Of a stretch of DNA of 64,000 bases, positions 24,280 to 35,990 are shown in pieces (within the stretch, counting starts at the first letter, position 1; each line of letters begins with the position of its first letter). The translations under genes and the position numbers were made by a program. The notes beneath the pieces are model-generated. The model was not told the DNA's origin. It searched no databases and was given only the letters and a program-made list of their open reading frames with translations. The DNA is from Piscicola geometra. Taxonomy: Eukaryota > Annelida > Clitellata > Hirudinida > Piscicolidae. The stretch lies in contig OX030957.1 of the NCBI GenBank assembly GCA_943735955.1, positions 11,901,017 to 11,965,016 of the forward strand, in the 5' to 3' direction.

Positions 24280-24970
24280 TTTTTATTAGTGAGCTTATTC
24301 AAAACGTTTATTTGGTAGGCAAGGTTGCAAAGTCACTCAACTCAGTTATTCAAGTCATCACGACACTACCTAAGAAGCCCAGCCTCAGACTCACAAACAC
24401 TTTGTCCTAAAAGCTTATTCTAAACGTGATTGTACAGTCAAAACTCCCGAAAATAGTATTTCTCCTTGGAGTGATCAATTAACTCACGGAGTTTCATCTT
24501 TAATCACTTTGCAGCTCGCTTACTATTGTTATCATTTGACAGAAACTGCTTAACCAAAGTCTTTTCATAAATCCTTAAGCAGCACACGATGGTAACCTCA
24601 CACTGTTCGTCTTGATTTATTTATTTGAGGCTTTTGATTTGGTAGATCAAGACTGCAATTTTATTATTTATTTTCTGATTCTGCGTTAGAATGGTTTAAA
24701 TAATACTTGAGCTACAGATTCCTTGACGTTCACTATAGTGGAACATAATCGCCCACGTGAGTTTCCGCTGTATTTTCCCTAGGATCAGTCCTTGGTCCTT
24801 TACTATTCTTCTTGTACACTGGAAATTCAAGAAAATAGCATTGAGACATGAATTTGCCTTTTATCAGTATGCTGATGAATTCCAGATTTGAAGTCATTAC
24901 TTTGAGGTTATACAGCTGACCTGCATGAAAGGGTGTCATCATGAATTGATGAACTTGCTGATTGGATGGG
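24280..24970 (+). pseudogene. CR1-like LINE fragment, strongly decayed
   Basis: Base-level similarity to the RT part of the CR1-like element at 25775-27413. Examples are GAGCTTATTCAAAACG here against GAGCTTATTCAACAGG at about 26790, the GACAGAAACTGC block, and the AGGATCAGTCCTTGGTCCTT block for the GSVLG motif. It extends further 3' than that element, into GATTGGATGGGAGCCAATCA (a LLDWM.AN.L-like block). Many stops; non-functional. Confidence 0.75.
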
Positions 24971-25019
24971 AGCCAATCAACTAATTCTTAACACCAGCCA
25001 AACTTTTTTTGTGTGGTTT

Positions 25020-25235
25020 ATATTACTCACAGCCTGACAGATGCAGGCCTGTTACAATTGGTACTTATGCGCCAGAGACGCCACTCCACACGAGGTACAC
25101 ATTTCTCAATGCATACGTTGCAAACACCGCATCAATACACTTGGTATATGATTGTTTAGGGTTGCTCGTCAGAGATTCGAAGAGGAAACCTTTGAGTCCG
25201 ACGTCTCCCATCTAAGCTATCCACGCTCTCAAATG
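25020..25235 (-). repeat. SINE group C
   Basis: Matches the copies at 39553-39725 and 41880-42110. Shared features are a CAGATGCAGGCC tail, GCGCCAGAGACGCCACTC, GGTATATGATTGTTTAGGGT, and a tRNA-like head at the right end (minus strand A-box AGCTTAGATGGG, B-box near TTCGAATCT). Confidence 0.7.
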
Positions 25236-25407
25236 GTTAAATTTCTGTTCCCGCTCCCGAAGATTCGGCTCGCATTTGTCGGAATGAGATAATAATTATG
25301 ATTAGTAATAATAATACTTTAAAAAGCGTTAGAAATTGGAAAACTTGCCTTGATTAAAACTTTACCATGACCACACACATTAACCCATCAGAGCCCGCCT
25401 CATGATC

Positions 25408-25753
25408 CATACTATGTAAATAAATACTATGCAAATAAATACTATGTAAAAAAATACTATATAAATAAATACTATGTAAATAAATACTATGTAAATAAAT
25501 ACTATATAAATAAATACTATGTAAATAAATACTATGTAAATAAATACTATGTAAATAAATACTATGTAAATAAATACTATGTAAATAAATACAATGTAAA
25601 TAAATACTATGTAAATAAACACGATGTAAATAAATACTATGTAAATAAATACTATGTAAATAAATACTATGTAAATAAATACTATGTAAATAAATACTAT
25701 GTAAATGAATAATATGTAAATAAATACTATGTAAATAAATACTATGTAAATAG
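25408..25753. repeat. 15-bp minisatellite, left array (about 23 copies)
   Basis: Unit CTATGTAAATAAATA, with several variant units (GTAAAAAAAT, TATAAATAAA, CAATG, CGATG). The same unit forms the array at 27414-28113 on the other side of the CR1-like fragment. Confidence 0.97.
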
Positions 25754-25774
25754 TTTAGTTGTTTATAGAACAGG

Positions 25775-27413
25775 TTATGCTTCTAGCGTGTTCTTCAAGG
25801 ATTTCAATGAAATCATGAGCACCTTGGCCACATACAGTGAAGAAGTATTAATCCTGGGAGATTTCAACCTCCACCTTGAAAATCCAAGTGATAACGATAC
25901 TCAGACGTTTCAGAATATCTTGAGCTCTCGTGGTTTCCAGACATCAGTCAACCAACCAACCCATAGTCAGGGAGGGTGGCTTGATGTTGTTGCCTCGAGA
26001 AAGAGTCTTGAAGTTGACTGCATTGAGGTAGGCTTCTCTGACCACAAACTGCTGGTCTGGAAGTGTCGACTGGCCAAGCCTCCTCCTGTGTACAAAAAAA
26101 CTTCTAGTAGACGCTGGAAACTCTTGGATAGAACAGAGTTTGCTCAACAGGTTCGATTGTCTCCACTTTCGTCTAGCACTGACCTTGATGTAGATTCAGC
26201 TGCTGACCTCTACAGCTCCACTTTGACTAGCATTCTCGATAAGTTGATTCTTCTTAATACTGTTAGAGTGCACCAGAGGCCTTCGGACCCTTGGTTTGAC
26301 CATGAGTGTCGCGCCTCTAAACGCCTTAAGAGAAGTCTTGAGAGAAGCTACAGTAGGTCAAAAAATGAGCAAGCACGTACTGCCTGGGTCAAGCAGTTGA
26401 AAGTTTACAAGAGTCTGTGCAGACGCAAGCGAGAGCAGTTCTGGAACTTGAAGCTTTCTCAGTCCAAAGGGAAGCCAGCTGACACATGGAAACTCATTAC
26501 TAGCATCGCGGGCAGAAGCAAGACGTCGTCAGTCTCAGGCATCAGTGCTGAGGACTATCACGCACATCTCACAGAGAAAGTTGCGTCGGCGAGAAGGTCA
26601 ATCAATGCCCAAGATGACCCAACATTTTCATTCTGCGAGCACGGGCTCAGTTTGAATGGGTTCAGCATTGTCGACGAAGAAGAAGTAGTTAGGGCTATTC
26701 AAGGGCTTCCGAATAAGCAGTGCTCGAATGACCCGGTTCCTACATGGCTGTTGAAGGAGATATCTGGAATAATTGCTCCTTTTTTTTGTGAGCTTATTCA
26801 ACAGGTCTTTTTCGGCAGGCAGGGTTCCGAAGTCTTTCAAGTCGGCCTACATCACGCCACTGCTCAAGAAGCCAAGTCTTAAACTCACTGAAACTTCGTC
26901 GTACAGGCCTATTTCAAACTTGAGGGTGTTGTCCAAACTCTTGGAAAGAATAGTTCTCCACAGAGTAGTCAACTACCTCGCAGAATTTCATCTTTTCCCT
27001 CCCTTGCAGTCAGCCTACCGTCGTCATCATTCGACAGAAACTGCCATAACCAAAGTCTTTTCAGACATCGTTGGGGCAGCAGATGACGGTAAGCTTACAT
27101 TGTTAGTTTTGCTTGATCTATCGGCAGCTTTCGATCTGGTAGATCACGCAACACTGCTCCGAAGACTGCACATCTCCTATGGTTTCTCTGACTCTGCGTT
27201 AGAATGGTTTAGGGACTACTTAAATGACATATGTTTTGACATCTGCTGTAGTGGGACAAAATCGACAATGTCGGTTTCCGCTGTAGGAGTCCCCCAAGGT
27301 TCAGTCCTTGGTTCTTTACTGTTCTCTTTGTACACTGGAGATTTCGAAAGAATAGCAGCTAGACATGAGCTCGCTTTTCATCAGTACGCTCATGACACCC
27401 AGGTTTACGGTCA
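25775..27413 (+). mobile_element. CR1-like LINE fragment between two satellite arrays
   Basis: Frame 1 (25788-26882) starts inside an endonuclease domain: LILGDFNLHLENPSDND, then GFSDHKLLVW. A linker follows, then the RT N-terminus (SNDPVPTWLLKEI). A frameshift at about 26790 moves to the frame of 26773-27423, with YITPLLKKPSL, SYRPISNLRVLSKLLERIV, SAYRRHHSTETAI, LLDLSAAFDLVDH and GVPQGSVLGSLLFSLYT. The catalytic block reads YAHDTQVYG instead of YADDTQ. Both element ends are missing: the 5' end is truncated within the endonuclease and the 3' end stops just after the catalytic block, exactly where the satellite begins. Inactive. Confidence 0.88.
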
Positions 27414-28113
27414 TACTATGTAAATAAATACTATGTAAATAAATATTATGTAAATAAATAATATGTAAATAAATACTATGTAAATAAATACTATGTAAAT
27501 AAATACTATGTAAATAAATACTATGTAAATAAATACTATGTAAATAAATACTATGTAAATAAATACTATGTAAATAAATACTATGTAAATAAATACTATG
27601 TAAATAAATACTATGTAAATAAATACTATGTAAATAAATACTATGTAAATAAATACTAGGTAAATAAATACTATGTAAATAAATACTATGTAAATAAATA
27701 CTATGTAAATAAATACTATGTAAATAAATACTATGTAAATAAATACTATGTAAATAAATACTATGTAAATAAATACTATGTAAATAAATACTATGTAAAT
27801 AAATACTATGTAAATAAATACTATGTAAATAAATACTATGTAAATAAATACTATGTAAATAAATACTATGTAAATAAATACTATGTAAATAAATACTATG
27901 TAAATAAATACTATGTAAATAAATACTATGTAAATAAATACTATGTAAATAAATACTATGTAAATAAATACTATGTAAATAAATACTATGTAAATAAATA
28001 CTATGTAAATAAATACTATGTAAATAAATACTATGTAAATAAATACTATGTAAATAAATACTATGTAAATAAATACTATGTAAATAAATACTATGTAAAT
28101 AAATACTATGTAA
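27414..28113. repeat. 15-bp minisatellite, right array (about 46 copies)
   Basis: Same unit as 25408-25753 but far more uniform: almost every copy is identical, with only a few single-base variants (ATTATG, AATATG, CTAGG). The uniformity indicates recent expansion or homogenisation. Confidence 0.98.
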
Positions 28114-29221
28114 AAAGTTTTAATTCATAATTCCAGTTTAGTTTAAATTATGATTGGGACCTTATTATGGATACTTAAATCATAATTTAAAATTTGAGCT
28201 GTGCTTTAATATACGTTAACGTTCGATTAACGCGTTAATCAATTTTAACGACCGTTACAATTTTTAACGCCGTTAAATATTGTAACATTTAAATAAAAAT
28301 TAATTCATTTTAAAATTAGTAATTATTTAACTTATCCAAATTGAACTGTTTTTTCTGTTTTGGTTCCATTGTCAGCAAGTGAACAAAAACACTACTAATT
28401 CACTGTCAACAAACGAATGGGAAAAACTGCATTTTCTCAAAAAACTTCTCATTTCTTGAAGATTTGCAACAGAACTTCTAGGGGAAAAATGTGAAAAATA
28501 CTTGAAATGTTCAATAATTTTACTTGCAATTTGTCAATTTACACAAAAAATATGCACTTCAAAAGATGATCCAGCTTATGTCATTTGTTTCACCCACATT
28601 TTTTCCTAAATTGGAGCATAGAATGAGTAATCAGAATATCCAATGGTCTAGAATTGCCACATCATTAGACCCCCGGTTGATAAATTTGAAAGGTTTTCAA
28701 AAAAATGAAAGAGTTAAAGAAACTATAAGAAACAAATAAAACCTTAAAAACTATACAGCCTTCACCAAACAAAAGACTACAAATATATGTAACTTCAGAT
28801 TCTGAAGATAAAGATGCCTCAATGATTACTAAGTCAGTCATTCAACGTTATAGAAAAGAATCTGAGGTAGGCTTTGAGAGTTGTCCTCTTGTTTCTTGGC
28901 AACAACACGAAGGGACATCTCCGGATCTTGCGACACTGGCAAAAAAGTACTTGTCATCTTCTGTAAGTATAGTTCCATGTAGACGTCTATTCAGCTTGTC
29001 AAGACACATAGTTAACAAAAAATGAGTCTCTTTAGGTTCAACTAATGTTGAAAAACTTGTTTGCTTGAGTAACTGGCTCAAAAAAGATGTGTGACAATTG
29101 CATTATTTATCATATATGGATTCGTTTTTATTCTTTCATATGTGGATTATTTTTTTGCATGATTAACTGGTTCCAAAAGGATGTGTGACAAATGCATTTT
29201 TTATCATTTATGTTTTTTTTG

Positions 29222-29584
29222 GATCAGATCCGCAAAAGCGGTGCAGACGGTGATTGGGCCACACTAACTGCCACTCATCCATTGCGTAGAGGAAACATGC
29301 TGATATATATAGTTGTGAAATAAACATCTATCATATAAATTAGATTGATTTAGAACAGATTTCCTGGTTGATTGATTTACGGATGTGGTATAAAGACTAA
29401 TTGTTCGAAAGATGTGTGTGTTTTTGTGTGTTTTATGATGAGTATCATAAAATCGTTCGAAAGACTGTGTTTTTAAGACTTATTGTGTATATAGCAATAT
29501 TCCAAAATACATAGTAGTAGTAGAATTAGTAGTAGTAGTAGTAGTAGCAGTAGTAGTAGTAGAAGTAGGAGTAGTAGTAGTAGC

Positions 29585-29648
<64 letters not shown>

Positions 29649-29922
29649 TTTGATATCACACGCAAACACACACACGCACATACACACACACAAACACACA
29701 CACGCACATACACACACACAAACACACACACGCACATACACACACACACAAACACACACACGCACATACACACACATAAACACACACACGCACATACACA
29801 AACACACACACATGAGTATATACTAAAATTGATTAAATTCCAACATTTGCCAGCATTGGCCAGCATTTTAAATGTAGGGGGAGCTAGTTAAATTCGGCGC
29901 CGCTTTGGCGGATTTGATCCTT
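29222..29922 (+). mobile_element. Short TIR element (MITE-B), nested copy
   Basis: Left end GGATCAGATCCGCAAAAGCG and right end GCGGATTTGATCC are inverted relatives. The subterminal GCCACACTAACTGCCACTCA and GGGGGAGCTAGTTAAA match the copy at 35474-35930. T-rich runs flank both ends (a possible duplication that cannot be delimited). A TAG tract and a CA-rich tract inside account for most of its extra length. Confidence 0.75.
29514..29812. repeat. TAG tract followed by CA-rich minisatellite
   Basis: 29514-29648 is mostly (TAG)n with interruptions. 29660-29812 is a CA-rich array with a roughly 30-bp higher-order period built from CACACACGCACATACACACA units. Confidence 0.95.
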
Positions 29923-30097
29923 TTTTTAAAATTTTGATAACTTTTCAAAAAAAATCTGATTAAATTTTTATTACATTTGTTAGAAATTTTGTTATATTAC
30001 TATTTTATATTAATGTCAATTATACTAAAAATATTGCGTTAAAATACGATTAACGCATGATTAAAAGTTTTAACCGTGCAACAGTTCTACTTAAAAT

Positions 30098-30459
30098 ATC
30101 AAATATTTTGAGGGATTCTGTGATGTGTTCAAATATGAATAATTGGGCTCTTGACTAACTTTTTTTTCAAAACAATACTGTTAACATGGTTCAATTATTT
30201 ATTAACTGTGAACAAATTATCATGCTAAAATACTTACATTGGTACTTAATAAATTATAATGATGAATAATTTTTTTTTTCCAAATTACCGAGTAATCAAG
30301 TATGAATTTATAATGATTATATACACAGTAGAGTGCCAATGAAAACTAACATTTTATTTTTGATTTCTTACTATTTTATTTTGTTTATTTAGAAGTAAAA
30401 AAAATATTTTTTAAAGTTTCATTACAAAATTTCAGTATTTACCTTATGCTCAATACCAA
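30098..30459. promoter_or_regulatory. Presumed 5' flank of the Shisa-like gene
   Basis: AT-rich sequence without a clear TATA box at a fixed distance or any recognised operator. The transcription start cannot be placed from sequence. Confidence 0.25.
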
Positions 30460-33400
30460 ATGAGTTTCGCAGTATTTAATATTTTCCTGATCGTTTTTTT
30501 ATCTCTTGTTACTTATTCTCGAAATACAAACATCAAACCTTTTATAAATTTCCTTCACTCAGGGTCTCTTCGTACTTTAGCTTCTTGTCCGGGCTACACA
30601 GACCTTCATGGTACCTGGAACACTGGTTTCCAATGTCCCAAGTGGGGTTCTGAAGACGACGAGTACTGTTGTGGAGACACTCACAAGAGATTCTGCTGTC
30701 CTGCTCTTCACAAAAACAAACACCACGGAAACGGCCAAAAAGCTTTCGGCGAAGAACCTGATAAGGAGAAAAAGGACCAAAGAAACAAGAAAAATGATCG
30801 AATTTCAGTTACAAAGCCTTGGACAGAGAAAAATAATGACGACAGGCATCAAGCATTCAAACTGAATGACAAAACCTCCTTCATTCTGAACAAGCCGGAA
30901 CCACTTGAGCATCAGCCAATAAATGAAGAATTCATCAGATTCGTAAGAATTACCTCATCGCCCTTCGATATAGATACCGTTACACATTCCTTCAATACGC
31001 ATTACGAATCCAGTGTTAAACTTCCTATGTGAGTTTGCTCTTCTGTGTTCTAAAAGATTCAATTATTCAAACATGCGCTAATTAAACAGTAACAGACATC
31101 AAAAGTGTTTTCATTTAATTTTAAGAAAGTATTTGTTTTTTAATTATACTTTTTGAATAGTTTACCTGACGCTTTTTCCACAATGCCAAAAAGGATTCCC
31201 CTGGTGATATCGTTTTTTGTAGTGACGCTTGTGCTACTTCTTGGCAGCGTGGTGGCTTGTTGTTGCTGTTGTTCATGTTGTGTGGTGAAGCGGAGAAAAA
31301 AAAACAGAGAAAAAAATAATTACATAAAAAGTGAGTATATTTAGTTGTTTAATATTTAACATTATTTTAACACTATTAAAAATCATAATTTAAGACAATT
31401 TCTTAAAGATTACAAATATTGATTAATGAATGCAATTTATTTACTTATTATTTTGAAAATTCTAATAATATTAAAAAAATCAATAAAAAAATACAATTTC
31501 ATTATTTCTAGAACGTAGTGTCGCCTTAACCTTCCGTTAATACTGCGGCATATGGTTAAGACCTCAGGCATTGATTCATTAATCAGCGTTAATGCATTGT
31601 ATAAATAAACAATAAAGCCGTGGGGATTTTCATTCAGGGATGAATGGTATTTATCTAAGTTATATGAAACAATGATTCATTGAATCATTAAATTTGAGCT
31701 TTGTTTTTTATTTTCACGTTTTATTATCGAAAAAAGAATAAGTACTTATAAGAAGACGGTAAAAAACCATGTATAAGGCGCATTTTTGTATCTATAAAAC
31801 TTACCCTCAAAAGCTAGTGCGCCTTATTCATGGAGTTCGAAATTATACAAGCTTCAAAGAATCAACATCATGAAGATAAACGTTCAAATAATACAATAAC
31901 AACTTTAAATTCAAAGTGAATAGCGAAACAAGTATTTACCTTGAAGTTGATTTTTTTAATCACTTTTTAGTTATAACCAAGTTGAAATAATTATCATCAA
32001 TCTCACACAACACAACTTCAAATTAACTTATAATGCCTTTCCATGTTGTTTTATAATAGCTTAATAACATTTACTTGCAATTATTTGGCCTTTTTTGAAT
32101 AAAAATAAAGCTTTCGAGATCGTCGATTTAGGAATTAGCAAAGAATAAACTGTTTTCTCTTTTCTGTAAAATACTATATATTTTATCTTTTTTTTCTCGT
32201 TTTTATAAATTAAATTCGGAGTCCATCTTATACCTTAAAACGTTTTCAAAGATAATGAATTGACTTTTGTAAAATGCTTCGTAGTTTCTCGAATAACTGT
32301 CTCGTATAATATAATAGTATAATAGTATAGTATATTATAAATATATGCTATGCTTTAAGAAGAATTGATTTATCAAAAGCATAATGAGCTTGCGTACTAA
32401 TGCACATATGCATAAACAAAAAGGCGGCTAGAACCTTAATAATTTATTGATTTACGTCAAGTCTTTTTTCTGTGAAATTTGTAAAGAAATTAAAAAAAGT
32501 TTAATTCAGTGAAATTTCACATAAGTGAAAGAAGCCTTTTTGTTATTTTCCGTGAAAATTGTAACATGAAGAAACATGCGTGTTAAAAAAATTAAATAAA
32601 TTTAGAAAATGTCTGAAAACTAAAAAAAAATAGCTCCAAATAGAAATGTGGCAAATAGATTAAACAATCAAAGTTTAAATGTTTGAATCTCTGTAAACGC
32701 ATTTCTTTAAATACCTGTGGTATAATTGCTTAGCGTTCTGCTCTGTTAGTATTGCCTCCGAGTTCGCTTTTTGAATAGTCCAAATTTTATTAATTAACAA
32801 AATATTTATTAGAATCCTATATTAATATAGTTATAATTTTTATATCGTTTTTTAGATAAATTAATTTTTATAAATATTGTAAAACATTTATTTCATAACT
32901 ATTATGATGGATGCATTTGATTCGCCGACGGGTTAGGGCGTTAAGGGTTAGTGTAAGGGGTTAAAGTTAGGGATTGTAGTTAGGTGTTAAAAGTTAAGAT
33001 TAGGGTAGAGAATAGAGTTAGCGTTTAGGAGTTAAGGTTGAAGTTTTGGTTGAAAAATGTTTTTAAATTAATGTAAAAATTCGTTGGGTTAGGGTTAGGA
33101 ATTAGGGTTAAGATTAGGGTTAGGGTTAGTTGAAATTAAAAAATCATTATCATTAAAAAAAATCTGCTTCAGGATTGAAGAATCGGGAAAATTGGCAAAA
33201 GTGATTGAGGTTCAACTTTCATTGGACATGTTTTTCAATATTTTAAAAAGTCACAAATAACGCCAAGTGCGTCATTTTTCATCTTTTTATGACCATAAAC
33301 TTCTTGAAGAAGTTTTCTTCTCTGGGCTAAAACTATCTAAATCTTAATCTATGTAAAAAAAATCATTATTGTATTCAAATATATATCGAAAACAATTTTT

Positions 33401-35026
33401 TAGATAAGTTCAAAACATTAATATTTATTACAGAATTGGTTGGAAAAAAATAATAAAAATTTGATATATAGAAAGTTAAAAACTTTATTAGAAAAATTAT
33501 ATTTCATTAAATTTTTTTTAAAATATAGAATTAATTCTATTCACAACCTTAAAATTTTTTTTCATAAGTAAAAGTTATATTTTTTCCAGCAACTTCAGTG
33601 AATTTGGAAGCAGAAGTGACATCAGCCGCAATAGCTGCTCAAGCTTTGGTTGTAATGCAAGGCACTGATAGCTTTTGCAACAACAGAAGTTTGCACAGCA
33701 ACACCCCTAGTCACTTATTCAACAATAACAACCCTAATAATCTCTACAATAACAATAACGTCAGCAACATTAGCAACAACACTTTGTTTACGACATCGTC
33801 GATGTCCACTGTTTACAACAATATCGCATTCAGAGGTAAATGTATTCTTTATGAAGTACCATCATGAATACTGTGATTTTAAGTTGCTGATATGAAAAAT
33901 TACCTTTTTTTATAGGTCTGCCTAGCATGCAGATGGCCACAGGTTCTCCAGAAACAAATTCCTTTGGAACACCTACTAAAAAGTTTCAGCCCAAAGACTT
34001 AGACAACTACCCACAAAAATCATTGCTTCATGACCAAAATGTCAGCATCATCAATGACAAGGATCAGTCTGTGTACTATAAAGGTGACCAGTTGAAGTTA
34101 ATTCATTATTTGTAACTTGATAATTGTCTTAACAAGACAGATTATGAGAAAAAGTAGGTGTGTATTAATAGTTAAAACTTTTTATGTTTATGTGTATAAT
34201 TTTAAAGTATGTTTCATTTTTTAACATTCAAGATCTAGAGAGTACGCTGATTTCACATGAAAAGTCCACATTGAACGAGCACAACAGCATGGATGAATTG
34301 TCAACCTCTATTACCAATTGGTTGGAATTCTGTGATGAAACATCAAATGTCTTGAATATAAAAATTTAGAAACTAAGTTTGAGCTTTGGAAAGATGAATA
34401 AAAAATAATGTTCAATTTTTTCTAGGCTACCTCTATCGAAGAGTGAACAAGACAACAAAAGATCATGCGTTAATAAGTGGCTTACCGATGTAAATGACCC
34501 GTGCACTGATAACAGCAGCACGAATAACATTGACGGTACCGTCGATATCAGCCCCAACCACAGTAGTCTTTACAAAAATTCAATGAAGTGTCTCTATAGT
34601 AATTCACCTCTCTCCGTTAAAAATAGAGACATCAAAGATACATTTGTAAACCTGAAAACCCCTCTGAAAGACTTCAATAACACCATTAACTGCTCTGTTA
34701 GTTTTCATGCCACTGCTGTTTCACCTTTTCCTGACGTCACTCAGACATCCAGCTTCAATCCTGCCACCCTCAATAACAGTCCAAACAGCAAATTCTACGG
34801 AGATTACAGCTATACCTCTAAATCTCTTAAACGCACTGACAACTATGAAAATAGTCTTTACAAACAGCAACCAGATGAGCACAAACAAACACATACATGT
34901 ACCCAGACACAGAGACACATACAACCAGATGAATACACTACTACCTTCTCTCCAAAACCATCTTTGTCTCAAATTCCTGACTGCCCACAATTGAAGCTCA
35001 TCAGCACTTGGATGCCTATGCGGTGA
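30460..35026 (+). CDS. Shisa-like single-pass membrane protein (six exons)
   Basis: Proposed exons: 30460-31028, 31161-31330, 33590-33835, 33916-34083, 34233-34320 and 34426-35026, which join in phase to 613 codons plus stop. Exon 1 begins with a hydrophobic signal peptide (about residues 1-20) and then the Shisa head (about residues 47-86): CPGYTDLHGTW, FQCP, DEYCCGDTHKRFCCP. Vertebrate Shisa proteins usually have another Cys after CCG; here it is replaced (CCGDT). Exon 2 encodes one membrane helix (IPLVISFFVVTLVLLLGSVV) followed by CCCCCSCC, a likely palmitoylated cluster, and basic KRRKK. Exons 3-6 form a long cytoplasmic tail rich in Asn, Ser and Thr with an NNNN-rich patch. Shisa-family proteins act on receptor trafficking in the secretory pathway; the partner here is unknown. 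Weak point: the exon 5 donor (TTG|GTTGGA) is chosen by phase. Confidence 0.82.
31331..33589 (+). other. Shisa-like gene, intron 2
   Basis: 2.26-kb intron with donor AAAA|GTGAGT and acceptor TTTTTCCAG. It contains a TTAGGG-like tract at 32935-33130 and otherwise AT-rich sequence with no recognised gene. Confidence 0.75.
32935..33130 (+). repeat. Degenerate telomere-like (TTAGGG) tract
   Basis: GGGTTAGGG, TAAGGGTTAG, GGGTTAGGGTTAGGAATTAG and GGTTAGGGTTAG occur with intervening diverged sequence. It is interstitial, within a gene intron. A C-strand counterpart lies at 51785-51915. Confidence 0.7.
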
Positions 35027-35470
35027 TTACTTGAGCAGTGAACAAGACTCGAGTAAATGTTGTTTTTTGTTTTCCGTATGGAGAAGATTGGGTGTTCCTC
35101 CGTATGTTGGCATGATAGATTTTTTAATAGATATAAAACTATAAAACTTAAAATTTAAAAATGATGGACAATTAGGTTTACAATGTACTGTTGAAAACGT
35201 TTATTAGTACTATATATACATTGGAAACAACTAATAACTTGTCACATCAGCTCTACAAATATTTCATTCACGCACGGTTTCCCGAAATACCTTAAAAACA
35301 TTTTTAAAGATTAACATTGAAATGTATTATAAGTTCTCGAATTAAAGCTTTAATTAAACATTTTGTGTGTAATGCAATTTCATGTCGTATTTATCTTTAG
35401 AAGTGAAAAGACACACAATCGTACGTCCAGGGGTGTATGTATATTGGAAAAACACGTTTCATTGCAAGAT
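35027..35470 (+). other. 3' flank of the Shisa-like gene
   Basis: No coding. Possible polyadenylation signal ATTAAA near 35342 (AATTAAAGC), about 315 bases after the stop. Not otherwise supported. Confidence 0.4.
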
Positions 35471-35932
35471 ATTTGGGTCAGGTCCGCCAAATTGGTGCAG
35501 ATTGTGATTGTGCCGCGCTAACTGCCACTCATCCAGATATATAAAAAATACATCTAAAAAAATGGATATGGGAGATACATCTATAATAAGTAGGTCGATA
35601 TATCTAATGAAATATAGTGGTGCTAGTATATATAGTTGTGAAATATATATCTATATTAGATTAATTTATAACAAATTTCCTGGTTGATTTATTTACGAGT
35701 GTCATAAAGACTTTTCGTTCGAAAGACAGTGTGTTTTTTTTTCGTAATTGTTCGAAATATGTGTGCGTTTGTATAATAATAATAATTACAGATGGGTGTC
35801 ATAAGACATATAGTATATATGGCAACATTCCAAAACAACATACAGTTGTGCTAATGTGTTCCAACATTAGCAAGCATTCTAAATGTGGGTGGAGCTAGTT
35901 AAAATCTGCACTGCTTTGGCGAATCTGACAAT
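35471..35932 (+). mobile_element. Short TIR element (MITE-B), most complete copy
   Basis: Left end GTCAGGTCCGCCAAATTGGT and right end CACTGCTTTGGCGAATCTGAC form imperfect terminal inverted repeats of about 25 bp. Internal landmarks ACTGCCACTCATCC and TAAGTAGGTCGATATATCTA are shared with 15115-15295 and 29222. No open frame, so non-autonomous. Superfamily not assigned because no target duplication is clear. Confidence 0.75.
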
Positions 35933-35990
35933 CAATCAATCAAATAGATTTCTATAGCGCTCTCTCTTCAAATTCAAGAGCGCTGACCTA
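35932..35990 (-). repeat. L2/CR1-type LINE tail
   Basis: CAATCAATCAATCA followed by TTTCTATAGCGCTCTC and AAGAGCGCTGAC resembles the 3' tail of the LINE ends at 14345 and 51455, in the minus orientation. Confidence 0.5.

Larger units (their letters stand above)
28186..30097 (+). mobile_element. hAT-A element, copy 2, carrying nested insertions
   Basis: The element starts at 28194 (TTGAGCTGTGCTTTAATATA) and ends at 30089 (GTGCAACAGTTCTA). Flanks TTTAAAAT and CTTAAAAT match at 7 of 8 positions, a likely decayed 8-bp duplication. The coding remnant 28822-29100 has FESCPLVSWQQH, then DLATLAKKYLSSSVSIVPCRRLFSLSRHIV and further VEKLVCLSNWLKKDV. This is the hAT C-terminal dimerisation domain, interrupted by a stop. 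The 3' part is split by a short TIR element with its own microsatellites (29222-29922). Not autonomous. Confidence 0.8.

Noticed and set aside
25380..25622. 80-codon FIYIV repeat frame (minus)
   Set aside because: Translation of the 15-bp satellite; not a protein repeat.
29480..29866. Cys/Val-rich and Thr- or Tyr-rich repeat frames (minus)
   Set aside because: Products of the CA-rich and TAG microsatellites.
34321..34369. Extension of Shisa exon 5 to an in-frame stop at 34367
   Set aside because: The next exon (34426 on) is open for 200 codons and joins in phase with a donor at 34321; a shorter isoform ending at 34369 remains possible.
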